A stretch of DNA of 64,000 bases from Mesorhabditis belari (Eukaryota; Nematoda; Chromadorea; Rhabditida; Rhabditidae), in contig CAUEEP010000755.1 in NCBI GenBank assembly GCA_958450365.1, positions 372,001 to 436,000 on the forward strand, written 5' to 3'. The notes beneath the pieces were generated by a model, which ran no database searches, had not been told where the DNA came from, and saw only the letters and a program-made list of their open reading frames with translations. The translations under genes were made by a program, and so were the position numbers. Below, piece after piece: positions 15,622 through 26,723 of this stretch. Position 1 is the stretch's first letter. Every line of letters begins with the position of its first letter.

Positions 15622-16259
15622 TAGCTCATGAATGTGTTTAAATAATCATCTAATTAAAGGAAATCACAGGAAAAAGTTTTGCTTACCCAAAAAAAACTGT
15701 TGATCTCATTTGCTTCAACTCTTCAGACAGATTCGATTAATCTTTCTCTTAAACGATCAAAATACAGCTGGAAAACAGATTTAGAGTTATTTAGAATTAT
15801 TTAGAGCTATTTAGAGACAATTTTTGAGTTATTTTTAGATAAAGATTGATCCAAATCAAAGCCAAGATCAGTACTTTGTGCTTAAAAGTGTAAACAAACG
15901 ATTTCTGGGCTTTCTTTAATCATTTTCTTTTGGTCTAGACTTCAATGCACCAGAAAAAATGCGTTTCCAATTTTAAAGCACAATATACACCTGTGAGTTC
16001 AACTTTTCGTAATAACAGTCTTCAAAAAACGATAATTACAGACTGCTAAAGTCCAATGTTTTCCAAAATAATCCCAACTTTTTTCCTCGAGCTTTGATTG
16101 TTTAATAAAAAAAGCTTGTTTACCATCATCACCTGTTTTCTGATTATTTTTCTGATTTCCCCAATCACCTGTCAATCAAAAGCTATCAAGCTTTAGAAAT
16201 AAGCTTAGTCTAAGTCAATGTAATTGTAATTGTAATTGTAATCGTAAAGCTCTTCTAAA
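15622..16259. other. Upstream region of gene B
   Basis: No coding sequence seen; several Srh-locus non-coding motifs recur here (a CTTTGTGCTTAAAAG tract at about 15875 resembles one in intron 7 of gene C). Likely contains the gene B promoter. Confidence 0.35.
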
Positions 16260-19051
16260 ATGTTTGTTCCAACGATTGAAAATCGAAATTTTCTTAACTT
16301 AATCTATTCTTTAATCGGAATGATGGATTTAATCCTTTGTCCATTCACAATTTCTCTTTTACTTCTACCAGCTCCATCTTATTTGAAAGTGTTTAAACGG
16401 ATTCAATTGGCGATCATTGTAAGTTTGGTTTTAGTGTTTGATTCTTTAAATAAATTACAATTAAATGTAATATAAGATTACGGTTATTATAGTAATGTTT
16501 AAGAACTAGATATGAAAATTAAAATCGAATAGATGCAAGAGCTATTCATGATTTAACTTGAACATTAGGCTCTTCAATATAGAATTGAGGACAAACGATA
16601 GATTGAACAAAACAGAGATTTCCAATCGATTCACAGACCTCGAAAACCCTCGGGTACAAGTTTACAGCTGAATACCTTTTTTTGGCCATCTACAAAACAA
16701 AAGCAGAATCTCTATAAATGACTGTCAAGGTGTTCTAATTATGAATAAAACTTGCATCCAAGGCAATCTTATTCTTGAAAGCATAGATGTAAACATTTTA
16801 AAAGTCAAAAGCTGTTATAAAAGTTGTCACTGTCAAAGAACAACTCATTATCAAAGAAAGATTTTGAATTAAAACCCAAAACAGTTAATTGAATTGAACA
16901 AATTTAAAGTTTTAGAGCTATTTTTATAAAATTGATTCAAAACGTAACAAATTAACATTTAGTCCTAGATAGAATCAGTTCAAATTCTCCAATAAGTCTA
17001 ATCCAATAGTCCTAAGTTTAAAGACTCATTTTTCAGATAAACTCTTTCCTACTTGAAAGAAGTTTAGAAAGAAGCTTAGAAAGAAGTTTAGAAAGAAGTT
17101 TAGAAAGAAGTTTAGAAAGAAGTTTGGAAAGAAGTTTGGAAAGAAGTTTACAAAAAAGTTTCCCAAATAAGTAAAGGACTTATAAATAGATTGATTACTC
17201 ATTTTTCAGATAAACTCTTTCCTATTTGCTCTCGGCTTTTTCATTTTACGTCCAGTGGTGGCAATCCCTCTTGCTATTTATTCGATTTCTTCTTGGAATT
17301 TGTCCCAAGAAATGATGGTTGTATTATTGGTGAGTTTTAGATAAGTTTGGTCACATTACCGAATCTCAACCCTTAACCCTAAATTTTCTATAAACAGGAC
17401 TAGCTTTTTAGATATTTTTCCTTATTTTAGACCCTTTGTGCCACAACCTTTGGCCTATCTTTGCTCTTCTTATTGACCACTTATTTACATCGAGCCGTTG
17501 CATTGGCTCCATTGCACTGGAAGAAACCGTTGGCTGTTTATTATATTGTGAGATAATTTTTCTTTTTATTATAATCCTTAAGTTTTTAGATCTTTAGTTT
17601 TCTGTCCAATGTCATTGGGATTTGTGCAATTGCTTATGCATTGAATCTTTGTCTCAGCTACAATAGTGTTGATCCGCAGGTGAGTTTGTTTACTGGGACT
17701 ACTGTAGCTTGGGTTTATTGTTAGGATGTTTTTAAGGCTCGGCTCACTGTATCTAGGCATTAACCGAACTGTCTAGCTGGTTACAGTAATCCCTGGATAT
17801 ATGGCTACAGTAATCCTTGTATACCTGGCTACAGTAAACCGGAAATCTGGCTACAGTAATCCCTGGATATCTGGCTGCAGTATTCCTTGGATATCTGGCT
17901 ACAGTAATCCTGGATATCTGGATACAGTAATCCTGGATATCTGGCTACAGTAATCCTTGGATATCTGGCTACAGTAATCCTTGAATAACTGGCTACAGTA
18001 ATCCTTGAATAACTGGCTACAGTAATCCAGAAATCTGGCTACAGTAATCCTGGATATCTGGATACAGTAGATTTGGAACAGTATTCAAATTCTATTCTTC
18101 AGTTCGAAGCGATCCGCAGCTTCAGCGAGATTTTGTATCTCGAAGCGTCGTTCAACGTTTTTCTAACGAATCCAGCTCTTCTACCACTTTGTGGAATATT
18201 TCTACTGTAAGTTGAGACAAATTCGAGAATTGATCCACATTATAGAACAATAATTGTCACTATTTTGTTGATGTACAAGTTCTCCGTTAATGCTTCAGCG
18301 AGTAAAAAGACACGACAAAAGCAGGATCTTCTTTTTCGGCTTACATTGATTCAGGTAAAGTTTAGAGAAGCTAAGAGAAACGATTAGACTTCTTTTTAAG
18401 AACTAGAATTATTTTCTAGACTTTTTCTGTTTTCTAGAACGTTTCTTTTTTCGATTACCGGAGTTTCCCAGGCTCTCGTAAGCTTTGATTCGTGTTACCG
18501 TAATCCAGACATCATTAATCGCATAAAGAAAACAATAGATCCACTATAGATCATAGAAACGACGGTTACGGTAGATTTTAGAGCTGATCAGTGCTTAAAA
18601 AGTATATAAAAACTTCAGCTTTTCGTCTTACTCACATCAATCGGTCTCCCAGCTCTTGCTCTCTTTTTCTCAGCCCTTGGCTGGTTACATTTGCCTGAGA
18701 TTTGTAAGTTTCGATTTTAAGATTATACAATACTATTTAAAAAAGACTATTTTACAACGAGAATCGATTTTTATCTTCAATTTTTTTAGTTCTCTTTTGT
18801 ATCTTTGCTCCATTGACTATGCATTCACCTGGATATTGTATCGCAATCATTTGCACTCCGTTTTATCGAAAAATTTTGCGACAATGTATTACGGTAACAA
18901 AGATGCAAAAAGGCTAAAAGTCGAATTTTAGAAGAAAAAACGCAAAATCGGTTTGGGCTCCTGGTTGTCGAGAGAGAAAAACGAGAATGCTGATGCGCCA
19001 AGAGTTTTCCTCGAGATTCCGACGGCGATGAGGAGAAAGAATACGCTTTGA
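16260..19051 (+). CDS. Srh-like chemoreceptor, gene B (7TM GPCR)
   Basis: Nine exons: 16260-16418, 17210-17329, 17431-17547, 17590-17679, 18103-18206, 18246-18354, 18619-18703, 18790-18893 and 18932-19051, giving 335 residues ending in TGA. All junctions are GT-AG and keep frame. Segments seen: MFVPTIENRNFLNLIYSLIG (TM1), LFALGFFILRPVVAIPLAIY (TM2), LHRAVALAPLHWKKP after TM3, ASKKTRQKQDLLFRLTLIQ before TM6, and MHSPGYCIAIICTPFYRK at the end of TM7. Exon lengths 1-3 (159, 120, 117 nt) are identical to those of genes A and C. The last exon encodes a charged cytoplasmic tail (WLSREKNENADAPRVFLEIP). Introns carry a 14-bp repeat near a duplicated acceptor, and a 24-bp minisatellite (17770-18075). 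Confidence 0.87.
17028..17165. repeat. Duplicated exon-2 acceptor plus 14-bp repeat (intron 1, gene B)
   Basis: CATTTTTCAGATAAACTC at about 17030 repeats the true exon-2 acceptor at about 17200, and is followed by copies of GAAAGAAGTTTA. The first copy runs into the repeat and not into coding sequence. Confidence 0.85.
17770..18075. repeat. 24-bp minisatellite ATATCTGGCTACAGTAATCC
   Basis: About a dozen variants of the unit, within intron 4 of gene B. The CTACAGTAATCC core also occurs as scattered words in introns of gene A. Confidence 0.92.
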
Positions 19052-19311
19052 TATTTAAGGGAAAGCATTTACAAGTGGTATTTGTATAAAGTGTGCATAT
19101 CGTATTCTTTTTTTAAACGTAAAATGACTTTGTATCAAGCAAGAAAGACTTTAGAATCTCGAGATTTGGTAGTCTGACTCTGGGAGATCATTTCCAAGAC
19201 ACTTTTCTTTCTCTTAGCTGAATAACATCATGAAAAAGATATTCTGTAAATATTATAGTGATTTGTTCAAAGATGGAGTTTAAAATGAAGAAAAAACAAG
19301 TTACGGTATGC

Positions 19312-19440
19312 TTAAGAGTAATAAAGAAGTGAAGAAATTGAGAAGAAAAAGTAGATTTCCGAAGAGGGATCGAACCCTCGACCTTTTGCTTTCCGTGCAG
19401 CAATTACTCTAACCACTGAGCTATTTGGTACCTTAACTTG
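19312..19440 (-). mobile_element. tRNA-headed SINE-like element, family 1
   Basis: On the minus strand: GGTACC, then a tRNA-like segment with TAGCTCAGTGGTTAGAG (A-box-like) and GGTTCGATCCC (perfect B-box), then GGAAATCTACTTTTTCTTC and a TC/A-rich tail. No acceptor stem forms, so this is not a tRNA gene. The same head and the same post-head sequence (GGAAATC.TTTTTCTT.CCAATT) recur in the first intron of both Ly6 genes. Confidence 0.6.
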
Positions 19441-19536
19441 ACAAGAGAAAGAAGGAAAACAAAGGAGAAGTTTCAGAGTTTCAGAGCTAAAACATGAATG
19501 TGCATTGCGAAGAAAATGAAGGGCCTAATAGATAAT

Positions 19537-19924
19537 AGACAAAAACAGATGAAGTCCCGGATTTTCCCCAAACTTTGAAGCACTATAACTCGAGAACTAT
19601 ACATTGACGTCTATAAGTGTTATAGTGATTTTGAAAGCTTGAAACGAGATCTATAAGATGGAGTAGTCGATTTTCTGATTAGCTTTAATTTTTGACCAAT
19701 TTCAAAACGCGCAAAGGCGGATGTCAAAAATTTACTTTTTCGACCATTTCAATCTTGTTAAAGTTGTTAAAAATTAAAGCTAATTAAAAAATCAACTATG
19801 CCATTTTATAGATCTCGTTTCAAGCTTTCAAAATTATTATAACACTTATAGATTTCAATGTATAGTTCTCGAGTTATAATGCATCAAAGTTTGGGGAAAA
19901 TCCGGGACTTCATCTGTTTTTGTC
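19537..19924. repeat. Long imperfect palindrome
   Basis: The left arm (19537-about 19700) and right arm (about 19750-19924) are inverted copies of some 165 bp, including ACAGATGAAGTCCCGGATTT at the outer ends. Looks like a fold-back MITE; no coding capacity. Confidence 0.88.
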
Positions 19925-20186
19925 GAGTACTTTAGATCTAATAGCCACTTTGATAAATCACCTTTTCAAGCTTTTAGAATCACTAAAAACACTTTTTATC
20001 TAGTTGTTATATTTAGTTTTCAATCCAAACTACAGAAGTACTACAATTTTTGAAAGATTAAACTCACTTATTTCCAACTGTGCAGCGATTTGGATAAAAA
20101 AATGAAATGCGATTAGATTCAAGCCATTTCTTGCAAACTATTTATTATCTATTTATCTATTTAACTAAGTACTTATTTATTACTCT

Positions 20187-23100
20187 TTAAAAAGTCGTTT
20201 TCCTTGAAATCGTCCGTTCTTTTACAATCACAACATGTTGTAGTTGAAGTTTTTCCGTTTTATCCCGCATAAAGATCGATGATATGTGATTGCTTTGAAG
20301 ATTACCCTAAAAACTCAAAAGATTACTTTGATCATCATCTTAATCATTTTAAAGCTCAATTAATCCATCGATTAATCGATCGATGCTCAATTAATCCTAC
20401 CAAAATCCATCGTAGTATTAAATTGCGATAATGAGCTGTGCAAATGATCGCAATGCAATTCCCGGATGAGTGAATTGTGATTGGGATGAGAGTATAGTAA
20501 AGGCCTAAAGAGTATCGTGTACTTTGTGCTCAGAGTAATCAAGCTTTTTCTTTTGTTTACTGAATTCTTGATCTTTTAAAGGAAAAGTGGCGGAAAAGTG
20601 GATTCGAGTCATTCGAAAATGTGTTTTTCTAGTTTCAAGCACAAAGTACACCTCAAATAAACAATTCTACAGTAAAGGCCTAAAGAGTATCGTGTACTTT
20701 GTGCTCAGAGTAATCAAGCTTCTTTGTTTGTTTACTGAATTCTTGATCTTTTAAATTAAAAGTGGCGTAAAAGTGGCGTAAAAGTGGATTCGATTCATTG
20801 GAAAATGTGTGTTTGATTCTATTGAATTCTATTGGCTTGGTGAATTGAAAACTGTTGGCTATTGTCATCTGTCACCGTTTGAGCACTTTCTTCAAAAGAA
20901 ACCCATTTTGGTGTCAATGGAAAAGTTGTAGAGAATCAAAAATCAAGCTTATATCCAAATTTCCAGAAAGATTCAAAAACCGGTTTTCAAGGAATGCAAA
21001 ATTTACGAATTTTCCCAAAACTTGCATTTTAAGCGAAACTACTAAGTGTATCTTTTTGGAAATTTGGCTATAAGCCTAATTTTTGATTCTCTACAACTCT
21101 TCTATTGAGACCAAAATGGATTTCTTTTGAAGAAAGTGCTCAAATGCTCAAACTGGGACATCTTCAGTCCTTCATTTTTGAGTCTCACACTTGTCTCACA
21201 CACAAACCAAAATCCTACCACGAAAGAGGAATCCGCAAATTGCCTGTAAAATGGGCAGAAGTCGTCAATAATAATGGAGATTATTTGGAATGAATTGATG
21301 GTTTTATGTTGAATAAATTTTAGTTCAAAATCAATTCACCAACCCAATAGTTTCGAGCACAACTTACACCTCAAATAAACAATTCTACAATGGATTAGAA
21401 CTACAGTAGACCCTGAGAATCTACAGGAAATCACTATATACTTTATAAAGTATCTAAAGTTTTAAACAGTATACTTTTCCTATGAGAAACAAGGCTCCAA
21501 ATTGTACTGTTAGTTGTTTTAGACTCTAGATTACTGTAAATTCTGTAGTATGCAACAAATCTATTGTAGCCAATGAAAAATTAAGTGCCCCAGTAAGGTT
21601 ATGTTTACATGATTGAGCATAAAGTAAATGTAGACTTACAAATCTCTGGGAGAACTTTGAACTGAACAACTCCTAGATACAAAGCACCACACGGTAGACC
21701 AATACATAAAAAACCAAAAAACAACTAAAACTAACAATAAACATTGATTTTTCCGGTTTGTTTTTTGTAGATTTGATTTATAAATTTAATTTCAACTACT
21801 TGAATCAAAGTGAGCCGAAAGAGTTGATCAAGTTTCTCTCTTGTTTGCTGACTCCTCCCTCGATTCCTGTACGTGAACTTGTAGATAAGAAAGATTGTGA
21901 CAAAACCGGTTCTAAATAAAACTCACTAGATGATAAGATGAATTTATTGAGCAATATTCAAATAGTTCCATTCTTTTGTTAATTTCTGAAACTCACATTC
22001 CGATTGGTGATACAGCTACACCTGTCAGTGGACTCTCCAGTAAACGACCCAACCCGGCGCTCTCAAAGATCAGCACTTCGCTGAAGTTTCGAATCGGATC
22101 AAACTAAAGTTTTGAGAGACAATGATCAGCCCAAGCTAAGCCAAAAAGCCAAAGTTTTCGTCTGCCTGGCTTTTGTGAATCAAAAACCTCAAGACTTGAG
22201 TTGAAGGTCAAATATGACAGTGCTGACAGTGCTGGCAGTGCAAATATGACAGATAGCTTACTAGGGAAAGGCATCAGGTCAAGGTGGCCTTTTTTAATGC
22301 GTATTTAGTGTATTTGATAGAGCTTTGAATGGGGATTCCGAACCTGCTTTTGGTTTTTCTAATGAAGCTCTGTATCGCAAGATATCTATTAGGTTGATGC
22401 ATAAGTCTTTTCGTTTTTTTCGTACTTCTGTTAAAAAGTAACAAATTCACCAATTAACCTATGCTTTTCTCTAAATAAAAAGTGTTTTTTTGTTCAATTT
22501 GCATCTTTTTAAATCAATTTCGGTTCACTTTCAAGCAAATTCGAGAGTGAAGAACGCCTTTTTCGTAAAAATCTATAAAAAACTCTACGGAAAAATCGGC
22601 TGAATGAATTTCTCTGAAATTTTGGCGAAATATCAAACTTTTTTTTCTCTATCTTTTATCTATTGACACGAAGATAGGTTTTCTTTAGCTAAGGTGTCTA
22701 AACCGCATCATCGAGTTAGCCCTTTTTGACTACCCGACTTCATACTCTCAAGAAAATCCAGGCATAAAATATTTTTAAACCCGTTTTAATGTTATTTTGC
22801 AGAAAAATAATTAGTTTTTCTAATGAAATCGACCGTAGTTTAATTGGTGCATTTGTTGGCTTGAAACGGCAGACGAAAAGGCAAAAGCCCACAACCAAAA
22901 TTCAGACACTATGATTTTGTGATTGACTATTCTAAATCTGAAATTCTTTCAAGTCCATTCTATTCTAAAGGACAACATTGCGAAACTTTCATTAAAATTG
23001 CGAAACTACGTTTTGATTCGAACCTACATAAATACGAACCCATAAAACGACTAGACAAGGAAGCTTGACTTTCATTGAGATTTCTCAGTTTTTCTAATGA

Positions 23101-25012
23101 AATCAACCGTAGTTTAATTGGTGCATTGGTTGGCTTGAAACGGCAGACGAAAAGGAACGAAAAGACTTATGCATCAACCTAATAGATATCAAGATATCGC
23201 AAGATATATCCAGCTATCCTATTTGATAGAGCTTTAAATGGGGATTCTGAATCTGCTTTTAGTTTTTCTAATGGAGCTCTGTATCGCAAGATATCTGGCA
23301 TCCAAGTTTAGCTCGGTTTTTCGGAGCTGTCTTGGGTCTCATTCTACTCGCGGGTTGTAAGTACAATGGTAGGGACTGAACCAGGGTTTTTTTTTGGCTG
23401 AATCCCATCGACTTACCTTTAGATCACAGCTTTTATAATCTAATGTGAGGAATTGTGCTGAAATACTGTCGGATTTTGGGTCTTTAACTTTGATGTTAGA
23501 TAGCTTGCGATACAGAGCTTCATTGGAAGAACTAAAAGCAGATTCGGAAACCCCATTTAAAGCTCTATCAAATAGGATAGCTGGATTTAGCCTCAAGTAC
23601 GAATATAATATAGATGAGTAGCCGAATAGATCTATATAATATAGATGAGTAGCCGAATAGATCTATATAATATAGATGAGTAGCCGAATAGATCCAGGGT
23701 TGATTCTAGAGTCAATAAAAGCCAAGTCAAGGAAAGCTAATCATGGCATAGTTATGGCTTTGTTTCTTTTTTGATTACTGATAATCGATTATCGATTAAA
23801 ATCTTTGAGTAGACTCACCATCAACTCCTCGACATATTGCTGCTCTGTGTAGTAAAAATAAATCCCAGCTCCTAACACACAAAGCAACGATAGAAACACT
23901 AATAATGTGAAAATCTGAAAATCTGAATTGAGATTTAGCAATGAAATTAAACCGAATAGAAATATTTAAGCGTTTTCTGCAATTCAAACGGCGCCAAGAC
24001 GGTGACTCGATGAAAATACGTGGTCATTAGGAAAAGAAAGGAGAGACCGAAAAAGAAAGCGGAGAAAGCCTGAACAGAGATTCGATTGAACACTATTGAC
24101 CAAGGAAAACTATTGACTTGTCTAATATTCTTATATCAAATAAACAAAGACAAAATGAGTCTGATTTTAAAGTAAATTCACTCACAAATATCAGAAAAAT
24201 CGCTTCTTTGGTGAGTGCCCAGCCGGAGATCGAATAAATGGACAATGGAACGGTGAAGACCGGACGGAGAATGAAAAAGCCCAGAGCAAAGAGGAAAGAT
24301 GAGATCTGGAACTGGAATTGTGAGCCTTGTTGTTGTTTTGTTTGGTTTTGGATTGTTCAGACTTTCAATCCTAAACTAGGACAGTCCAAAGCCTTTGAAT
24401 TATGGCCGTAATTCGTTTGGATTAACTTAAACTTTCTCAAAATTACTAAACTGGCTAGGGCAACTAGTTTACTTTGGCTTGATGCAGGCTAGGTTAGGCT
24501 AGGCATAACCAGCTTTGACTATGGCTGGATCAGCTCAACTCAAGTAAAGCGAGGTTAAACCAAATGTTGTAATCTAGAGCTGCTGAGTAAAGTTTTGAGT
24601 TTTCAAAAGGAATGCAACCTCTATGTCCACCCGGAGATCGAACCTCGGGAGCCCAAAACCGTTCGCTTTCCACACAAAAGCTCTACCATTGAGCTATAGG
24701 CTCACAAGAGAGCCCATTCCAAAAGGCTCATAACAGCGGCGGTGATCGGGACTCACCATGAATATCCCTCTTGAAAGCAGCCGGTTAAAGCTGGATCAGC
24801 TTTAGCCAGATGAAACTAAGCTAGCTAGATCCAGCTGCACCCTTTCCACTCACCACAATAGCCAATTGCAGCCTCTTGAAGACTTTGAGATAATCGGGAG
24901 TCGGTAGAATGAGAAGAAAAATCGTGAATGGGCTAATGATTAGGTCGACGGTTCCAATGAGGGAATAGATAGAATTAAGCAAATTTCGATCACTTAACGT
25001 TGGGATAAACAT
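20187..25012 (-). CDS. Srh-like chemoreceptor, gene C (7TM GPCR)
   Basis: Nine exons on the minus strand: 24854-25012, 24186-24305, 23953-24069, 23819-23914, 21997-22103, 21800-21911, 21640-21724, 20401-20504 and 20187-20306, giving 339 residues. The start was set at MFIPTLSDRNLL (25012) by alignment with genes A and B; an upstream in-frame ATG (25018) adds two residues. Motifs: FALGFFILRPVFTVPLSIYS (TM2), TTYFHRVTVLAP, QLFRLTLIQ, GNCIAIICTAHYRN. The last exon (ending LQLQHVVIVKERTISRKTTF) was found only by comparison with A and B. Intron 3 starts GTTTAA, a weak donor. Introns 4 and 7 contain mariner-derived MITEs, which lengthen the gene to 4.8 kb. Confidence 0.82.
20496..20716. repeat. Tandem duplication of the exon-8 acceptor (gene C)
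   Basis: About 45 bp containing the splice acceptor and first bases of exon 8 (GTAAAGGCCTAAAGAGTATC) occurs at 20496-20540 and again about 172 bp away at 20668-20716. Only the 20504 copy continues into the open exon. Confidence 0.85.
20832..21347. mobile_element. Mariner-derived MITE with transposase C-terminus
   Basis: 516 bp, TA-flanked, beginning TTGGCTTGGTGAATTG and ending CAATTCACCAACCCAA. The right part still encodes a mariner C-terminus on the plus strand (YHERGIRKLPVKWAEVVNNN, then GDYLE and stop). A related copy lies at 51619-52138. Confidence 0.88.
22389..23182. mobile_element. Mariner-type MITE carrying foreign flank (intron 4, gene C)
   Basis: 794 bp with ends TTAGGTTGATGCATAAGTC and CTTATGCATCAACCTAA, flanked by TA. 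Positions about 22897-23087 are not MITE sequence: they align with the DNA that follows the related MITE downstream of Ly6 copy 2 (62022-62267). The last 95 bp repeat the MITE right end a second time. Confidence 0.88.
23205..23590. repeat. Imperfect inverted repeat
   Basis: CTATCCTATTTGATAGAGCTTTAAATGG.. at 23213 returns inverted at 23560-23585, together with the neighbouring GAGCTCTGTATCGCAAG tract. A related sequence lies at 22300-22385. Confidence 0.75.
23598..23690. repeat. 31-bp tandem repeat, three copies
   Basis: ATATAGATGAGTAGCCGAAT units in tandem in intron 4 of gene C, close to its exon 4. Confidence 0.92.
24628..24716 (-). pseudogene. tRNA-like sequence (minus strand, intron 1 of gene C)
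   Basis: The minus strand shows TATAGCTCAATGGTAGAGC (A-box/D-arm), a GCTTT/AAAGC anticodon-type stem, and GGTTCGATCTCCGGG (B-box/T-arm). There is no acceptor stem and the T stem is mismatched, so I call a tRNA-derived pseudogene or SINE head. Confidence 0.55.
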
Positions 25013-25299
25013 TTGCAAATATTTGTATGTAAGGGAAATCTTTGATGTTCATTTCACCACATTCCAGGTGTTCAAAAGAAAATGAGGAAAGGTGAAAATT
25101 TGGATAGAATCTTTCCCCCATCAACAAAAGCTAATGAATGAGCAATTGGATGTGGAAAGAGTCAAAGATTAGACCGCACAAAATGTTATTGTATTGCTGT
25201 TTTGCTTAACCAAGGTACACTTACAGTAAACTGTTCTGTTCTCAAATCTACAGTAACTCTGGCCACATTTTCGTCGATTAATTCATGTGACACTTTGAC

Positions 25300-25383
25300 T
25301 ACCGTATTTTCTCTAATTGTAGTGCACCCCAGCGAGCCGAGTTGATGACTATTTTACGGTTTCCAAGCTTTTGCAGAAGCCAA
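25300..25383. mobile_element. MITE family Y, truncated copy 5
   Basis: Starts TACCGTATTTTCTCTAATTG in opposite orientation to copies 1-4 and breaks off after CCAAGCTTTTGCAGAAG. Confidence 0.8.
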
Positions 25384-25399
25384 AGGGTCTAAAGTCCAA

Positions 25400-25800
25400 A
25401 GTCCAAAGTCCAAAGCGGCATACCAGTCTTTCAATTTTCAATTTAGAAGCTACAGTTTAAAGTCACAATTACTGGGATTTTACAGGTTTCCTGTAAAAAA
25501 ACCTAGGCGATCTTCATTTACCGTATTATCTTTAATCGCAGTGCATCCCGCCAAGCCCGCGAAGTGCATCCCGCCGAGTTGATGACTATTTTACGGTTTC
25601 CAAGCTTTGGCAGAAGCTCAAAAATCTAATCCCCCACAAGATCTCATCGTCAGCTACATTTTCCGACCCCACATCGATAGGTTCTGATAAGCGGTTCTCG
25701 AGATTTCGAGCAATTTAGGCGACGCTCAGGGTGTTCAGGGTAGTCAATTCACAAGTATGACCAGACTGGCTTTAACCAAAAGAAGATTTACTCCAACATA
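25400..25800. repeat. Segment inverted relative to 58200-58600, containing MITE Y copy 6
   Basis: MITE Y spans 25519-25742. Both its flanks (CAATTTAGAAGCTACAGTTT on the left, TCAATTCACAAGTATGACCA on the right) reappear as reverse complements around the MITE Y copy at 58252, so the whole 400 bp was duplicated, not just the MITE. Confidence 0.8.
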
Positions 25801-26265
25801 GATATAGTAATGCTTATCAAATTTTGTAAACTAGAAGTAATTTTTGATTTCAAAGAGATTTTTATAGTGCACCGCTTTAATTTCTTCACATTTGTGGGCA
25901 TTTTTTTTTCTCTCTTCTCAAACATTTTCTTACAACAATCTACAGTAACTCTATAAGAAGATTCATCCAAATTAGAGATGAAGCATAGAAGAGTTCTAGA
26001 GAACAGAATTTTGGCGAAGAACTATAAGCTCATGATTTCAATGCCAAACACTACTTTTGTTTCTACAAAAGAAAAAATGTTTGCTTTGAAGGTAGTGAAC
26101 GCAGTCTATCCGATTTTTTAAATTTCCCAAATGTCTCCACGTTCCCGTTCACCGTTCACCTGTGGGTGGAGAGAAAGAGAAAGAAAACTTAATACTTTAT
26201 TAAATACGTGATTTTTCTATTCAAAATATCTACGATTGCTGGAAACTTATGAGCTGGAAATAATA

Positions 26266-26502
26266 CCGTAAATATTGTAATAGTACCCCACCGCCCTCGT
26301 ACAGTCGGATGCTCGCAAAAGTTTTTTAGTATTTCATTTTTTTCAAAGCGCCCGTACTTTCAAAAAAATGCGTCTTTGGTATCAAAAAATAGCTGAAATT
26401 CAGGGCTATTTTTTGATACCAAAACGCGCATTGTAGCATAAACCAGTGTCGAGAAAAGCCCGTTCAATGCTAGACTACGCAATTTCCATTATTGTCTACA
26501 GA
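26266..26502. mobile_element. MITE family X, truncated copy 1
   Basis: Begins TACCGTAAATATTGTAATAG, carries the internal inverted pair around GGTATCAAAAAATAGCTGAA, and breaks off before the right end. Confidence 0.82.
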
Positions 26503-26723
26503 ATTGAGCTAAAAAGGAATATCCTAGCTGGGTCTGTAGAGTCTGTAAGCGAAGTCAGCTCTAAAGCAGGTCAGAGGTCTAGGTCAGAGAGCCAACGCCG
26601 ATCCAGTGCTTTTGTGGTGTGAGCCAAATTGAGCCAGGAGAAGGCTGGCTTCTGAGCAGGTATATCCAGCTAGATCTCAGTGCTTATAAGCTAAATTAGA
26701 GCTAGGGTAGAGCCAGGTTAACC
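26503..26723. other. Spacer between MITE X copies
   Basis: Contains short GAGCCAGG and AGCTAGATC-type words seen elsewhere in introns; no gene recognised. Confidence 0.4.

Noticed and set aside
23339..23596. 85-codon minus-strand frame
   Set aside because: Lies within an intronic inverted repeat of gene C; no family similarity.
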